Origin: Aureimonas sp. OT7
GTDB taxonomy: Bacteria > Pseudomonadota > Alphaproteobacteria > Rhizobiales > Rhizobiaceae
Assembly: GCF_014844055.1 (NCBI RefSeq)
Contig: NZ_CP062167.1
Coordinates: 4,117,224 to 4,181,223, forward strand
Direction: 5' to 3'
Length of the DNA: 64,000 nucleotides
Position numbers and translations under genes: made by a program. Below are positions 20,441 through 28,757 of this stretch, in pieces (positions within the stretch are counted from its first letter, which is position 1; each line of letters opens with the position of its first letter). Under the pieces are notes generated by a model. The model searched no databases. It worked only from the letters and a program-made list of their open reading frames with translations, and had not been told where the DNA came from.

Positions 20441-21220
20441 TTAGTTGAAGCGGAACGAAGCCTTGGCCCACACGGTGTGGAAGTCGAGGTCCGACGAGGA
20501 CGTCGTCGTCACGCTGCCACCCGCGCCGCCGGCGACCGGGGTATAGGTGACATCGAGCTTCGAGTCGCCGAGGTCGGTGTAGAGGTACTCGACGCCGAGC
20601 GAGAAGTTCTGCGTCACAAGGTACTCGACGCCGGCGCCAACCGCGTAACCGACATCATCCGTGTCTTCCGAGACGGAGACATCGTACAGGGCGGGAGCAG
20701 CGCCACCGACGGACAGCGTAGCGGTGCTGCTGCCGAGGTAGTTGTTGCTGGTGTCGCCGTAAGCGAGACCACCCGTGGCGTACACGGCGAAGCGGTCAGC
20801 CGCGTAGCCGAGCTTGGCGCGGACGGTACCGACATAGTCGATGTCCTGCTGCGCACCGTAAACCACCGTCGAACCCGGCAGCGTGTAGGACGAAGCCGTC
20901 GAGGCATCGATGTAGTTCAGGTCGGCGACGGCACCAATGAGGAAGTTGCCCATCTGGTAGTCGTAACCGACGTGACCACCGCCGATGAACGAAGCTTCGC
21001 CATCATCGCTGGAACCGATGAAGGACGAGTCCGTGGAGAACAGGCCCGAGTCACGGTTGAAGGCAACGCCGGCCTGGCCACCGACGTAGAAGCCGGTCCA
21101 GGTGAAGGCAGGCTCGTAAGCGACGACCGGAGCCGGAGCCGGCTCTTCATAGATGACGTCCGCAGCCACGGCGGGCGTAACGAAAGCGGCCGAAGCCAGA
21201 AGAAGTGCGAAACGGTTCAT
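20441..21220 (-). CDS. Outer-membrane beta-barrel protein, Omp25/Omp31-like
   Basis: A 259-residue porin-like surface protein. It starts MNRFALLLASAAFVTPAVAA, a clear signal peptide cleaved after AVAA, following the ribosome site GGGGGG. The mature part has FTWTGFYVGGQAG (conserved first strand of the family), alternating aromatic/glycine strands, and ends in Phe-Arg-Phe-Asn, close to the terminal aromatic signal recognised by the BAM complex. The barrel likely has 8 strands. Family members in Brucella and Bartonella are major surface antigens. It is divergent from the Fnr gene, and its 3' end is the apparent source of the downstream repeat array. Confidence 0.9.
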   Translation of the reverse strand: MNRFALLLASAAFVTPAVAADVIYEEPAPAPVVAYEPAFTWTGFYVGGQAGVAFNRDSGLFSTDSSFIGSSDDGEASFIGGGHVGYDYQMGNFLIGAVADLNYIDASTASSYTLPGSTVVYGAQQDIDYVGTVRAKLGYAADRFAVYATGGLAYGDTSNNYLGSSTATLSVGGAAPALYDVSVSEDTDDVGYAVGAGVEYLVTQNFSLGVEYLYTDLGDSKLDVTYTPVAGGAGGSVTTTSSSDLDFHTVWAKASFRFN

Positions 21221-21496
21221 TGCAGAACCCCCCATGTCTGTGGCCGGATCCAGTCGGTGCGTCCGAAGGCTTGGCCGTTGCTCTTGAGTGTTGCGTACCG
21301 ACTAAATGGGGTAACCGCCAGTTGAAAATAGTGGGGTTTCAGAGATCGGGCCTGGGTGTTGCATATCAAACACAAGTTGTTGTTCGGCCTGCGACACAGT
21401 AATTAACGTTGCGTTACCAGCCGGTCCCGAATATGCGTCGGAATGACGCAGCACCGGCAACTTCATGCGGTACTTTGCGCGGATGGTTAAGGATTG

Positions 21497-22258
21497 ATGA
21501 ACACGATAGCCGGCGTCGCATCACCCACTCCCGTGCCGTGCGAGACGTCATGCGCTTCCTGCGATGTCCGCGCTCTGTCGCTTTGCGCGGCGCTTCGCCA
21601 GGACGACCTGTCTGCGATGGAACAGGTTTCGACGGTGCGCAACCTCGCGCCGGACGAGATCCTGATCCACGAAGGCGATCCGGCGCGGCGCGTCTATACC
21701 TTGACCAGGGGTATGTTGCGCCTGTCCACGATCCTTGCGGACGGCCGCCGGCAGATCACCGGCTTCCTGATGCCCGGCGATTTCCTGGGCCTTGCCGACG
21801 AGGAGACGGTTTCCGCCACGGTCGAGGCCGTGACGCATTCGACATTGTGCGCCTTTGCCCGCACCGACATGGACCGGCTCCTGCATGACCATCCAGCGCT
21901 ACAGGCAAGGCTGATGCAGTTTACGCGCGCGGCGCTTCGCGAGGCACGGGACGGGCAGATCATGCTGGGGCGGCTGGCGCCCGTGGAGAAGCTGTCGAGC
22001 TTCCTTCTGGTGATGTCGACGCGGATGGCGGCGCGCGGCCTGCCAGCAAATCCGGTTCCGATACCGATGTCGCGAATGGATATCGCCGATTTTCTCGGCC
22101 TCACCGTCGAGACGGTCAGCCGCAGCTTCACCAAGCTGCGCAATCAGCATTTGATCCGGCTTTCCGACGCCCATCACGTGGACATCGTCGACCGGCGCGC
22201 CTTGGCGGCCGTCGCCGGCATCGACCAGGCCCAGGAGGCCCGGCACTCATCCCGATAA
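21497..22258 (+). CDS. Crp/Fnr-family oxygen-sensing regulator (FnrN-type)
   Basis: A 253-residue regulator starting at the ATG at 21497 (AAGGA upstream; the TTG one codon earlier is less likely). The N-terminal Cys15, Cys19, Cys22 and Cys30 include the C-x2-C-x7-C spacing of FnrN, and a central Cys118 supplies the fourth ligand of an oxygen-labile [4Fe-4S] cluster. The cyclic-nucleotide-type fold is followed by a helix-turn-helix whose recognition helix reads LTVETVSRSF, with the E-x2-S-R residues that read TTGAT half-sites. The perfect TTGAT-N4-ATCAA site between cydD and cydA is a probable target. It converges with cydC, overlapping by 12 bases. Confidence 0.92.
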   Translation: MNTIAGVASPTPVPCETSCASCDVRALSLCAALRQDDLSAMEQVSTVRNLAPDEILIHEGDPARRVYTLTRGMLRLSTILADGRRQITGFLMPGDFLGLADEETVSATVEAVTHSTLCAFARTDMDRLLHDHPALQARLMQFTRAALREARDGQIMLGRLAPVEKLSSFLLVMSTRMAARGLPANPVPIPMSRMDIADFLGLTVETVSRSFTKLRNQHLIRLSDAHHVDIVDRRALAAVAGIDQAQEARHSSR

Positions 22259-23896
22259 GCCGCCGTTTACCGTCAGCACCGTGTCGACGGCGCCGGCAGG
22301 CAGGTCGGCGTGGGTGGCGATGACGACGGTCCGGCCCCGGCAGGCCCGGCGGATGTCCGCGAAGAAGGCTGCCTCCGTTTCCGCGTCCAGCCCGGAGGTG
22401 GGCTCGTCGAGAAGCAGGATCGTCGCCCTGGTCAGAAGAATGCGCGCCAGGGCAAGCCGCCGCCGCTCACCCGCGGACAGGATATGCCCGGCCTCGCCGA
22501 CCTCCGTGTCGAGCCCGTCCGGCAGGGTGCGCACCGCGGCTTCCAGCCGCGCATCGGCGAGGGCCCCCCATAGATCGTGTTCGGCCGCGTCCGGATCGGC
22601 AAGCAGCAGATTATCGCGCACGGTGCCGAGAAAAATGGGCGCTTCCTGTTCCAGCAGGGCGACGCGCGCATAAAGGGCGGCCTGTACGGCATCCTTTGTC
22701 GATACCGTGCCGATGCGGATCGTCCCCGCGCGCAGCGGCGCCAGTTGCAGGACCGATGCAAGCAAGGTCGACTTGCCACTGCCGCTCGGGCCCTCGATGG
22801 CGACAACCGAGCCTTGCGGCACGGTCCAGTCGAGCGGACCGACGGGCGACGCGCCGTCATAGCCCGCGACCGCGGAGTCGAAACGCAGGTCGCCATCGGG
22901 AATATGCTCCACGCCCGCATGGCGCGGCGTCGCCCCGTCCGATGACGTTGCGATCTCCTGCAGGCGCTCGGCGGCGGTTTCCGCCGCGCCCAGTCGTGCG
23001 ACGCTGCGCGTCAGACTGGCGGTCGTCTCGAAGCTTGCCAGAGCGGCCAGCAGCAAGCCGGCCAATGCCGGACCCGAGAGCCGGCCGTGTGCCACCGCGT
23101 CCGTCCCCGGCACCAGCACCAGAAGCAACGCGGCGCCGGTCAACGCCTGAATGGACCCTTGCGCAAAGGCGGCCCGGTCCGCGATATCGATCCGGGCCCT
23201 GCCGAGCGCGGCTGCCGCCGCATCGAACCGGTAGAGAAAGCGGTCGCGGCACCCGAAGCCGAGAATCTCGGACCGGCCGTCGACACCGTCCAGCGCCATC
23301 ATGCGCAAGCCGGTCATCGCTTCCACCGCATCGCGGCCGGCCCGGCGGGTGGCCAGCGTCAGCAGCAGCGGGACACCGATGGCGGCCGCCGTGAAAGCGC
23401 CAAGATAGCCGATGGCGGCAGCCGGCAGCACGAACCACAAGACCAAGCAGAGCGCCGAGCCAGCCAGAAGCGCCGTGGCCATCGGTCCGATCGCCAGCAG
23501 AAAAACGACGTCCAGGGTGTCCACGTCGGCCGTCAGGCGCTGGATCAGGTCGCCCCGACGCAGGCCCTTGCCCAGCGGACCGGCATTCGGCATCAACCGG
23601 GTGAACAACCAGTGCCGCAACTGCGTCAGGGCCTTCAATGTTGCGTCGTGACCGCTCATCCGTTCGCCATAGCGGGACAGGATGCGCAGGAGCGACAGGC
23701 CGCGCACCGCAGACGAGGGCCCGAACAGGTTGAACGCAGCCCCGGCGCCGGCCAGGAACGCCGCCGTCAGGAACCAACCGGATATAGCGAGAAGCCCGAC
23801 GCCGGCCGCAACCGTCACTACAGCCATCAGCAGCGCCACCATGAAGGCGCGATAGTGCCGCATGAACAGCGGCCCGAATGACAGCAGCGCTCTCAT
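22247..23896 (-). CDS. cydC: Thiol reductant ABC exporter subunit CydC
   Basis: A 549-residue half-transporter with six hydrophobic segments in the first 300 residues and a C-terminal ABC domain: Walker A GPSGSGKSTLL, signature LSAGERRRLALARIL, Walker B ILLLDEPTSGLD. With CydD it exports glutathione and cysteine to the periplasm and is needed for cytochrome bd assembly. The ATG at 23896 overlaps the cydD stop (ATGA). The longer in-frame start at 23944 lies within cydD. Confidence 0.95.
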   Translation of the reverse strand: MRALLSFGPLFMRHYRAFMVALLMAVVTVAAGVGLLAISGWFLTAAFLAGAGAAFNLFGPSSAVRGLSLLRILSRYGERMSGHDATLKALTQLRHWLFTRLMPNAGPLGKGLRRGDLIQRLTADVDTLDVVFLLAIGPMATALLAGSALCLVLWFVLPAAAIGYLGAFTAAAIGVPLLLTLATRRAGRDAVEAMTGLRMMALDGVDGRSEILGFGCRDRFLYRFDAAAAALGRARIDIADRAAFAQGSIQALTGAALLLVLVPGTDAVAHGRLSGPALAGLLLAALASFETTASLTRSVARLGAAETAAERLQEIATSSDGATPRHAGVEHIPDGDLRFDSAVAGYDGASPVGPLDWTVPQGSVVAIEGPSGSGKSTLLASVLQLAPLRAGTIRIGTVSTKDAVQAALYARVALLEQEAPIFLGTVRDNLLLADPDAAEHDLWGALADARLEAAVRTLPDGLDTEVGEAGHILSAGERRRLALARILLTRATILLLDEPTSGLDAETEAAFFADIRRACRGRTVVIATHADLPAGAVDTVLTVNGGLSG

Positions 23897-25647
23897 GCCG
23901 CGTCCTTTCCGACCAGGCGGACCCGCGCGGCCCGCCCGCCACAAGGAACGAGCACGCCGTCCGCGAAGCGCAGCACCGTTGTCATCCGGGCGGCGGCACC
24001 GGATGAATGCGTCGCCATGACCAGCATCCGCCCCTTGGCGAATGCCAGAATGTTGGCCATCAGCTCGTCTTCGGTCGCGGTATCCAGGTGCGCCGTGGGC
24101 TCGTCCAGCAGGATCAACGCGGGATCGCGCAGGAACAGGCGCGCCAGGCCGACACGGTGCGCCTGCCCCCCGGACAGGCCGTAGCCGCCTTCACCGATAC
24201 GCGTTTCCAGCCCGTCCGGCAGCCGCGCGGCAAAGCGTTGAACCAGCGCGGCATCGGCGGCCCGCCGAATATCGGCATCCGTGGCGTCGGGCCGGGCAAA
24301 GCGGATATTGTCGGCGATGGTGCCGTGGAACAGTCGCGGCGACTGGCCGATATGGCAGATCGTTTCGGCACGCCGGCCCCAGGACGATTTCAGGAGATCG
24401 GTGCCGCCGAGACGGATCGTTCCGGCCGCCGGTGCGCGCAGTCCGGCGATGGTTTCGATCAGGGTGGATTTGCCGCATCCGCTGGCACCGATGATGCCAA
24501 GATGCCGGTCGGCTTCGATGTCGAGGCTGAAGGCGTGCAGCAATGGCCGCCCTCCCGGAGCTTCCAGCACAAGGCCCCGCAATGCCAGATCGGTCGGGCG
24601 CCCGGCCGCCGGCGGCCGCGCCGTGCCTGTATCTGGCACCGGGCGATCTTCGGCATAGTGTGCTTCGATCATGGCGACGGCCGCCATGGCCCCCGTGCGG
24701 TCATGATAATGGGCCGCCAGCAAACGCAGCGGCTGATAGACCTCGGGGGCTATCATCAGGCAGAACAGGCCGGCCGCGAGGGTAGCGTCGGCACCGGCAG
24801 AGCCGATCATCCCCAGATAGGCGAGCCCGATATAGAGTGCGACACCGGCGACGCCGAGGGCCGCGAACAGCTCCAGCACCGCGGACGACAGGAAGGCGAT
24901 ACGCAGCACCCGGAACGTCCGCCTGCGCAAGGCGTCGCCCCGCTCCATCAGCAGGTGCGCCTCGTCATCCACCCGCCCCAGCAGGCGAATGGTCAGAAGG
25001 CCGCGCAGCCGGTCGGCGAAGAAGCCGGACAGGCGGGCCATCGCATCGGCCTGCGCATCGCTTGCCGCCTGGGCACCCCAACCGACCAGCGCCATGAATA
25101 GCGGAATCAGCGGCGCCGTCACGATGAAAAGCAGCGCGACGACGATATCCACCGGCAGGACGATGGCCGCGAAGGCGATGGGCAGGATTGCCGCCTGGAC
25201 CATGGCCGGCAGGAAACGCGCATAAAAGCCGTCGAGCGCGTCGACCTGCTCGACGATCGTCGATGCCACGGCGCCGCTTTCGGGCCGCACCGGTGCGAGG
25301 GGCCCCTGCAGATAACCGGCCATGATCCGTCGGCGCACCTGGCGCTTGATCGCTTCCGCGCCGCGCGCCGCCGCGCGCTCGCCGAGCGCCGACAGCATCG
25401 CCCGCGCCAGGATCAGGCCGGCCAGGCCGGCAATCCGTGCATCCAGATCGGCCAGCATTGCGCCCCGTACCGCGACGGCATCGACGATGCCCGCCAAAAG
25501 CCACGCCTGCCCGACAAGCAGCAGGCCGGCGGCCAACGGCAGCACGAGGCCCGCCTTCAGCGCCATGCCGCCATCGGCGCGGCGTGCCCGCAGCCATCGC
25601 CCGTGGCGCCGTGCCGTTTCGCGGTCGTGTCTCGTGGTCGTCGTCAT
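23893..25647 (-). CDS. cydD: Thiol reductant ABC exporter subunit CydD
   Basis: A 584-residue partner of CydC: an N-terminal transmembrane domain, then an ABC domain with Walker [13 protein letters not shown], signature LSGGQAHRVGLARL and Walker B ILLDEPTAHLD. The start is uncertain: ATG at 25647 (GGGAC upstream) is preferred over 25674 or 25704, because the last would abut the FNR box. It is divergent from cydA, so one intergenic region serves both cydDC and cydABX. Many alphaproteobacteria instead carry the four cyd genes in one direction. Confidence 0.93.
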   Translation of the reverse strand: MTTTTRHDRETARRHGRWLRARRADGGMALKAGLVLPLAAGLLLVGQAWLLAGIVDAVAVRGAMLADLDARIAGLAGLILARAMLSALGERAAARGAEAIKRQVRRRIMAGYLQGPLAPVRPESGAVASTIVEQVDALDGFYARFLPAMVQAAILPIAFAAIVLPVDIVVALLFIVTAPLIPLFMALVGWGAQAASDAQADAMARLSGFFADRLRGLLTIRLLGRVDDEAHLLMERGDALRRRTFRVLRIAFLSSAVLELFAALGVAGVALYIGLAYLGMIGSAGADATLAAGLFCLMIAPEVYQPLRLLAAHYHDRTGAMAAVAMIEAHYAEDRPVPDTGTARPPAAGRPTDLALRGLVLEAPGGRPLLHAFSLDIEADRHLGIIGASGCGKSTLIETIAGLRAPAAGTIRLGGTDLLKSSWGRRAETICHIGQSPRLFHGTIADNIRFARPDATDADIRRAADAALVQRFAARLPDGLETRIGEGGYGLSGGQAHRVGLARLFLRDPALILLDEPTAHLDTATEDELMANILAFAKGRMLVMATHSSGAAARMTTVLRFADGVLVPCGGRAARVRLVGKDAA

Positions 25648-25703
25648 GGGCGGTCGTCCCGGTTCATCCGGCATACCGATAAGGCGACCGCCGAACGCGG
25701 ACA

Positions 25704-25717
25704 TTGATTTGAATCAA
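25704..25717. promoter_or_regulatory. FNR box (anaerobox) between cydD and cydA
   Basis: TTGAT-TTGA-ATCAA, a perfect match to the FNR/FixK consensus TTGAT-N4-ATCAA, is 57 bases from the proposed cydD start and 106 bases from the cydA start. The regulator at 21497 has the matching recognition helix. It may drive one or both divergent units under low oxygen. Confidence 0.85.
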
Positions 25718-25822
25718 TGCGGGCGCCGGGCGCCGCTCCTACAGCTCCCTCCGACACCGCAACCTGCCCCGCCCGTATCGAGACTCAAATCGACGGTCCG
25801 GCCAAGAGAAGCGAATGAAACC

Positions 25823-27409
25823 ATGATCGATCTGACGGTCGTCGACCTGTCGCGGCTGCAATTCGCGGCAACGGCGATGTACCACTTCATCTTCGTGCCG
25901 CTGACGCTCGGCCTGTCTTTCCTGATGGCCATCATGGAGAGCGTCTATGTCATGACCGGGCGCGACATCTGGCGCCGCATGACGCTGTTCTGGGGCACGC
26001 TCTTCGGCATCAACTTCGCCATGGGCGTGGCCACCGGCATCGTCATGGAATTCCAGTTCGGCATGAACTGGGCCTATTACAGCCATTATGTCGGCGACGT
26101 CTTCGGCGCGCCCCTGGCCATCGAAGGTCTCATGGCCTTCTTTCTGGAAGCCACTTTCGTCGGCCTCTTCTTCTTCGGATGGGACAGGCTTTCCAAGGTC
26201 CAGCACCTCTGCGTCACGTGGCTGGTCGCCCTGGGCGCCAACTTCTCGGCGCTCTGGATCCTGATCGCCAACGGTTGGATGCAGAACCCCGTCGGCTCTA
26301 CCTTCAATCCCGATACGATGCGGATGGAGATCACCGATTTCATGGCGGTGATCTTCAACCCGGTCGCACAGGCCAAGTTCGTCCATACGGTCAGCGCGGG
26401 CTACGTTACCGGCGCCATGTTCGTCATCGCGATCAGCGCCTACTTCATCCTGCGGGGCCGACACCTGGAACTGGCCAAGCGCTCCATCGCAGTCGCCGCC
26501 AGCTTCGGCCTCGCGGCGTCGCTTTCGGTGGTCGTCCTCGGCGATGAAAGCGGCTACGCGGCCACCCAGCACCAGAAGATGAAGCTGGCGGCCATGGAAG
26601 CCATGTGGCACACCGAGCCCGCGCCGGCCGGTTTCAACCTCTTCGCCATCCCCGGCGAGGGGCAGAACCGCTTCGAAATCCAGGTCCCCTACGCCCTCGG
26701 CCTGATCGCGACGCGCTCCCTGACGGGCGAGATCCCCGGCATTCTCGACCTCGTCGAAACCTCCGGCCATCGCATTGCCAATGGCCTCGAAGCCTATCGC
26801 GCTTTGCAGGCCATCCGCGCCGACGGTACCGACGCATCCGCCCGGGCGCAGTTCGCGCAGGCATGGCCCGACCTTGGCTATGCGTTGCTGCTCAAGCGCT
26901 ACCGCGAGGATATCCTCAACGCCACGCCGGAAGAGATCACTGCCGCCGCGCTCGACACCGTCCCTGGCGTCGCACCGATGTTCTGGTCCTTCCGCATCAT
27001 GGTGGCGCTGGGCTTCTATTTCATCGCCTTCTTCGCCTTCGCCTTCTGGCAGACGAGCCGGCACCGCATCGTGGAAAGCCGACGCTTCCTCAAGCTGGCG
27101 CTCGTCAGCCTGCCGCTGCCCTGGGTCGCCATAGAGGCCGGGTGGTTCATCGCGGAGTACGGGCGTCAGCCCTGGGCGGTCGAAGGCGTGCTACCAACCT
27201 TCTATGCCGCCTCCGACCTGTCGGTGACCGACCTTGCGATCAGCCTCGGCTTCTTCATCACGCTCTACACCGTGCTGGCGGTCATCATGGTTCTCCTGAT
27301 GCTCAAGGTCATCAAGGCCGGCCCCAGCGGGCACAACCTCGTCATGGACGCCGTCTCCGGCGCACCCGTCACGCCGAAAGGCGCGACAGCCACCCCGGAC
27401 CGGCACTGA
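25823..27409 (+). CDS. cydA: Cytochrome bd ubiquinol oxidase subunit I
   Basis: A 528-residue membrane oxidase subunit carrying hemes b558, b595 and d. Visible features are the N-terminal heme ligand His in MYHFIFVPL, the second histidine in FVHTVSAGYVTGAM, the methionine ligand region RIMVALGFYF, and the GRQPW motif. A long Q-loop between the GDESGY and FWSFRIM segments places it with canonical long-loop CydA. It reduces O2 to water with ubiquinol at high affinity and without proton pumping. The start was chosen at the family N-terminus. The in-frame region back to 25322 is antisense to cydD. Confidence 0.97.
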   Translation: MIDLTVVDLSRLQFAATAMYHFIFVPLTLGLSFLMAIMESVYVMTGRDIWRRMTLFWGTLFGINFAMGVATGIVMEFQFGMNWAYYSHYVGDVFGAPLAIEGLMAFFLEATFVGLFFFGWDRLSKVQHLCVTWLVALGANFSALWILIANGWMQNPVGSTFNPDTMRMEITDFMAVIFNPVAQAKFVHTVSAGYVTGAMFVIAISAYFILRGRHLELAKRSIAVAASFGLAASLSVVVLGDESGYAATQHQKMKLAAMEAMWHTEPAPAGFNLFAIPGEGQNRFEIQVPYALGLIATRSLTGEIPGILDLVETSGHRIANGLEAYRALQAIRADGTDASARAQFAQAWPDLGYALLLKRYREDILNATPEEITAAALDTVPGVAPMFWSFRIMVALGFYFIAFFAFAFWQTSRHRIVESRRFLKLALVSLPLPWVAIEAGWFIAEYGRQPWAVEGVLPTFYAASDLSVTDLAISLGFFITLYTVLAVIMVLLMLKVIKAGPSGHNLVMDAVSGAPVTPKGATATPDRH

Positions 27410-27436
27410 ACGACGCCGCAAACAGGATATCCGAAG

Positions 27437-28585
27437 ATGACCGATATTCCCCTCGACTATGAAACCATGCGGCTGATCTGGTGGGCGCTGCTCGGCATCC
27501 TGCTGATCGCCTTCGCGGTGACCGACGGCTACGACCTCGGCGTCGGCACGCTCCTGCCCTTCGCCGCGCGCAGCGACGAGGAGCGCCGCATCCTCCTCAA
27601 CCTCATCGGCCCCACCTGGGAAGGAAACCAGGTCTGGCTGGTCCTCGGCGGCGGCGCCATCTTCGCGGCCTGGCCGGCGCTGTATGCCGTGTCGTTCTCC
27701 GGCTTCTACCTGGCCATGATCACCGTGCTGCTTGCGCTGATCCTTAGGCCCGTCGGCTTCAAGTTCCGTGGCAAGGTCGCCGATCCCCGCTGGCGCACGC
27801 TGTGGGATTGGGCCCTGTTCATCGGCGGCTTCGTCCCGGCGCTCATCTTCGGTGTTGCCGTCGGCAACGTCCTGATGGGGGTTCCCTTCGGCCTCGACGC
27901 GGCCATGCGTCCCAGCTATGAGGGAACCTTCTTCGGTCTCCTGCGCCCCTTCCCGCTCCTGTGCGGCGTGCTCAGCGTCGCCATGCTGACGATGCACGGC
28001 GCCGGCGTGATCGCCACCCGGACGCGTGGCGCGGTTGCAAATCGCAGCCGAACCTATGGGCGGATCGCCGCCGTCCTGACGCTCATCCTCTTCGCCCTCG
28101 GCGGATTGTGGATCGCCTATGGCATCGACGGCTACCGCGTCACCAACGCGATCGTCACCACGCTGCCCTCCAACCCGCTCAGCAAGTCGGTTGCGCTTGC
28201 GCGGGGCGCATGGCTCGCCAATTTCAGTGCCCATCCGTGGATGATGGCCGCCCCGGCACTGGGCTTTCTCGGTGCACTCCTGGCCCTTGCCGGCCTGTCT
28301 GCCAGAAACGGCTGGCTGGCGATCGGCGGTTCCAGCCTGTCCGTCACCGGCATCGTCGCCACGGCAGGGGTGTCGATGTTCCCCTTCCTGCTGCCCTCGT
28401 CCCTGAACCCCGTCATCAGCCTGACGGTCTGGGATGCATCGTCGAGCCATCTCACCCTGTTCATCATGTTGCTTGCGACGCTCATCTTCCTGCCGCTCAT
28501 CCTGGCCTACACCACCTGGGTCTATAGCGTCATGCGCGGCCCGGTGACGGCCCAGAGCATCGAGCGCAACCCAAACGCCTACTGA
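27437..28585 (+). CDS. cydB: Cytochrome bd ubiquinol oxidase subunit II
   Basis: A 382-residue polytopic partner of CydA with the family motifs VTDGYDLGVGTLLPF near the start, GPTWEGNQVWLVLGGG and GFKFRGK. Eight or nine hydrophobic segments follow. It lies 27 bases after cydA in the same transcript and 18 bases before cydX. Confidence 0.97.
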   Translation: MTDIPLDYETMRLIWWALLGILLIAFAVTDGYDLGVGTLLPFAARSDEERRILLNLIGPTWEGNQVWLVLGGGAIFAAWPALYAVSFSGFYLAMITVLLALILRPVGFKFRGKVADPRWRTLWDWALFIGGFVPALIFGVAVGNVLMGVPFGLDAAMRPSYEGTFFGLLRPFPLLCGVLSVAMLTMHGAGVIATRTRGAVANRSRTYGRIAAVLTLILFALGGLWIAYGIDGYRVTNAIVTTLPSNPLSKSVALARGAWLANFSAHPWMMAAPALGFLGALLALAGLSARNGWLAIGGSSLSVTGIVATAGVSMFPFLLPSSLNPVISLTVWDASSSHLTLFIMLLATLIFLPLILAYTTWVYSVMRGPVTAQSIERNPNAY

Positions 28586-28603
28586 CGGAAGGAACAAGTC
28601 GCC

Positions 28604-28756
28604 ATGTGGTATTTCTCGTGGATCCTCGGTGTCGGCCTTGCCTGCGCCTTCGCCATCCTCAACGCGATGTGGTTCGAAATGCGCGAGGATCGACTCCTGG
28701 CGCGGCCGGCCGACGGCCCGGCCCATGGAACGCAGGCAACCCGGCGGAACGGCTAG
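28604..28756 (+). CDS. cydX: Cytochrome bd small subunit CydX (YbgT/CydX family)
   Basis: A 50-residue single-span protein, MWYFSWILGVGLACAFAILN followed by AMWFEMRED. The N-terminal WYFxWxLG motif is diagnostic of CydX, which binds CydA and stabilises the hemes. It sits directly behind cydB (ribosome site GGAAGGAA) and ends one base before the hemN ATG. The hydrophilic tail after residue 30 is longer than in E. coli CydX (37 residues). Confidence 0.93.
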   Translation: MWYFSWILGVGLACAFAILNAMWFEMREDRLLARPADGPAHGTQATRRNG

Positions 28757-28757
28757 G

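Noticed and set aside
21340..21380. FNR-like half-site TTGATATGC on the minus strand before the omp gene
   Set aside because: Only one half-site matches; the second half (AACAC) lacks the ATCAA consensus.
25322..25822. In-frame extension upstream of cydA
   Set aside because: It lies antisense to cydD and crosses the FNR box; CydA proteins begin directly with the region MIDLTVVDLSRLQFA.
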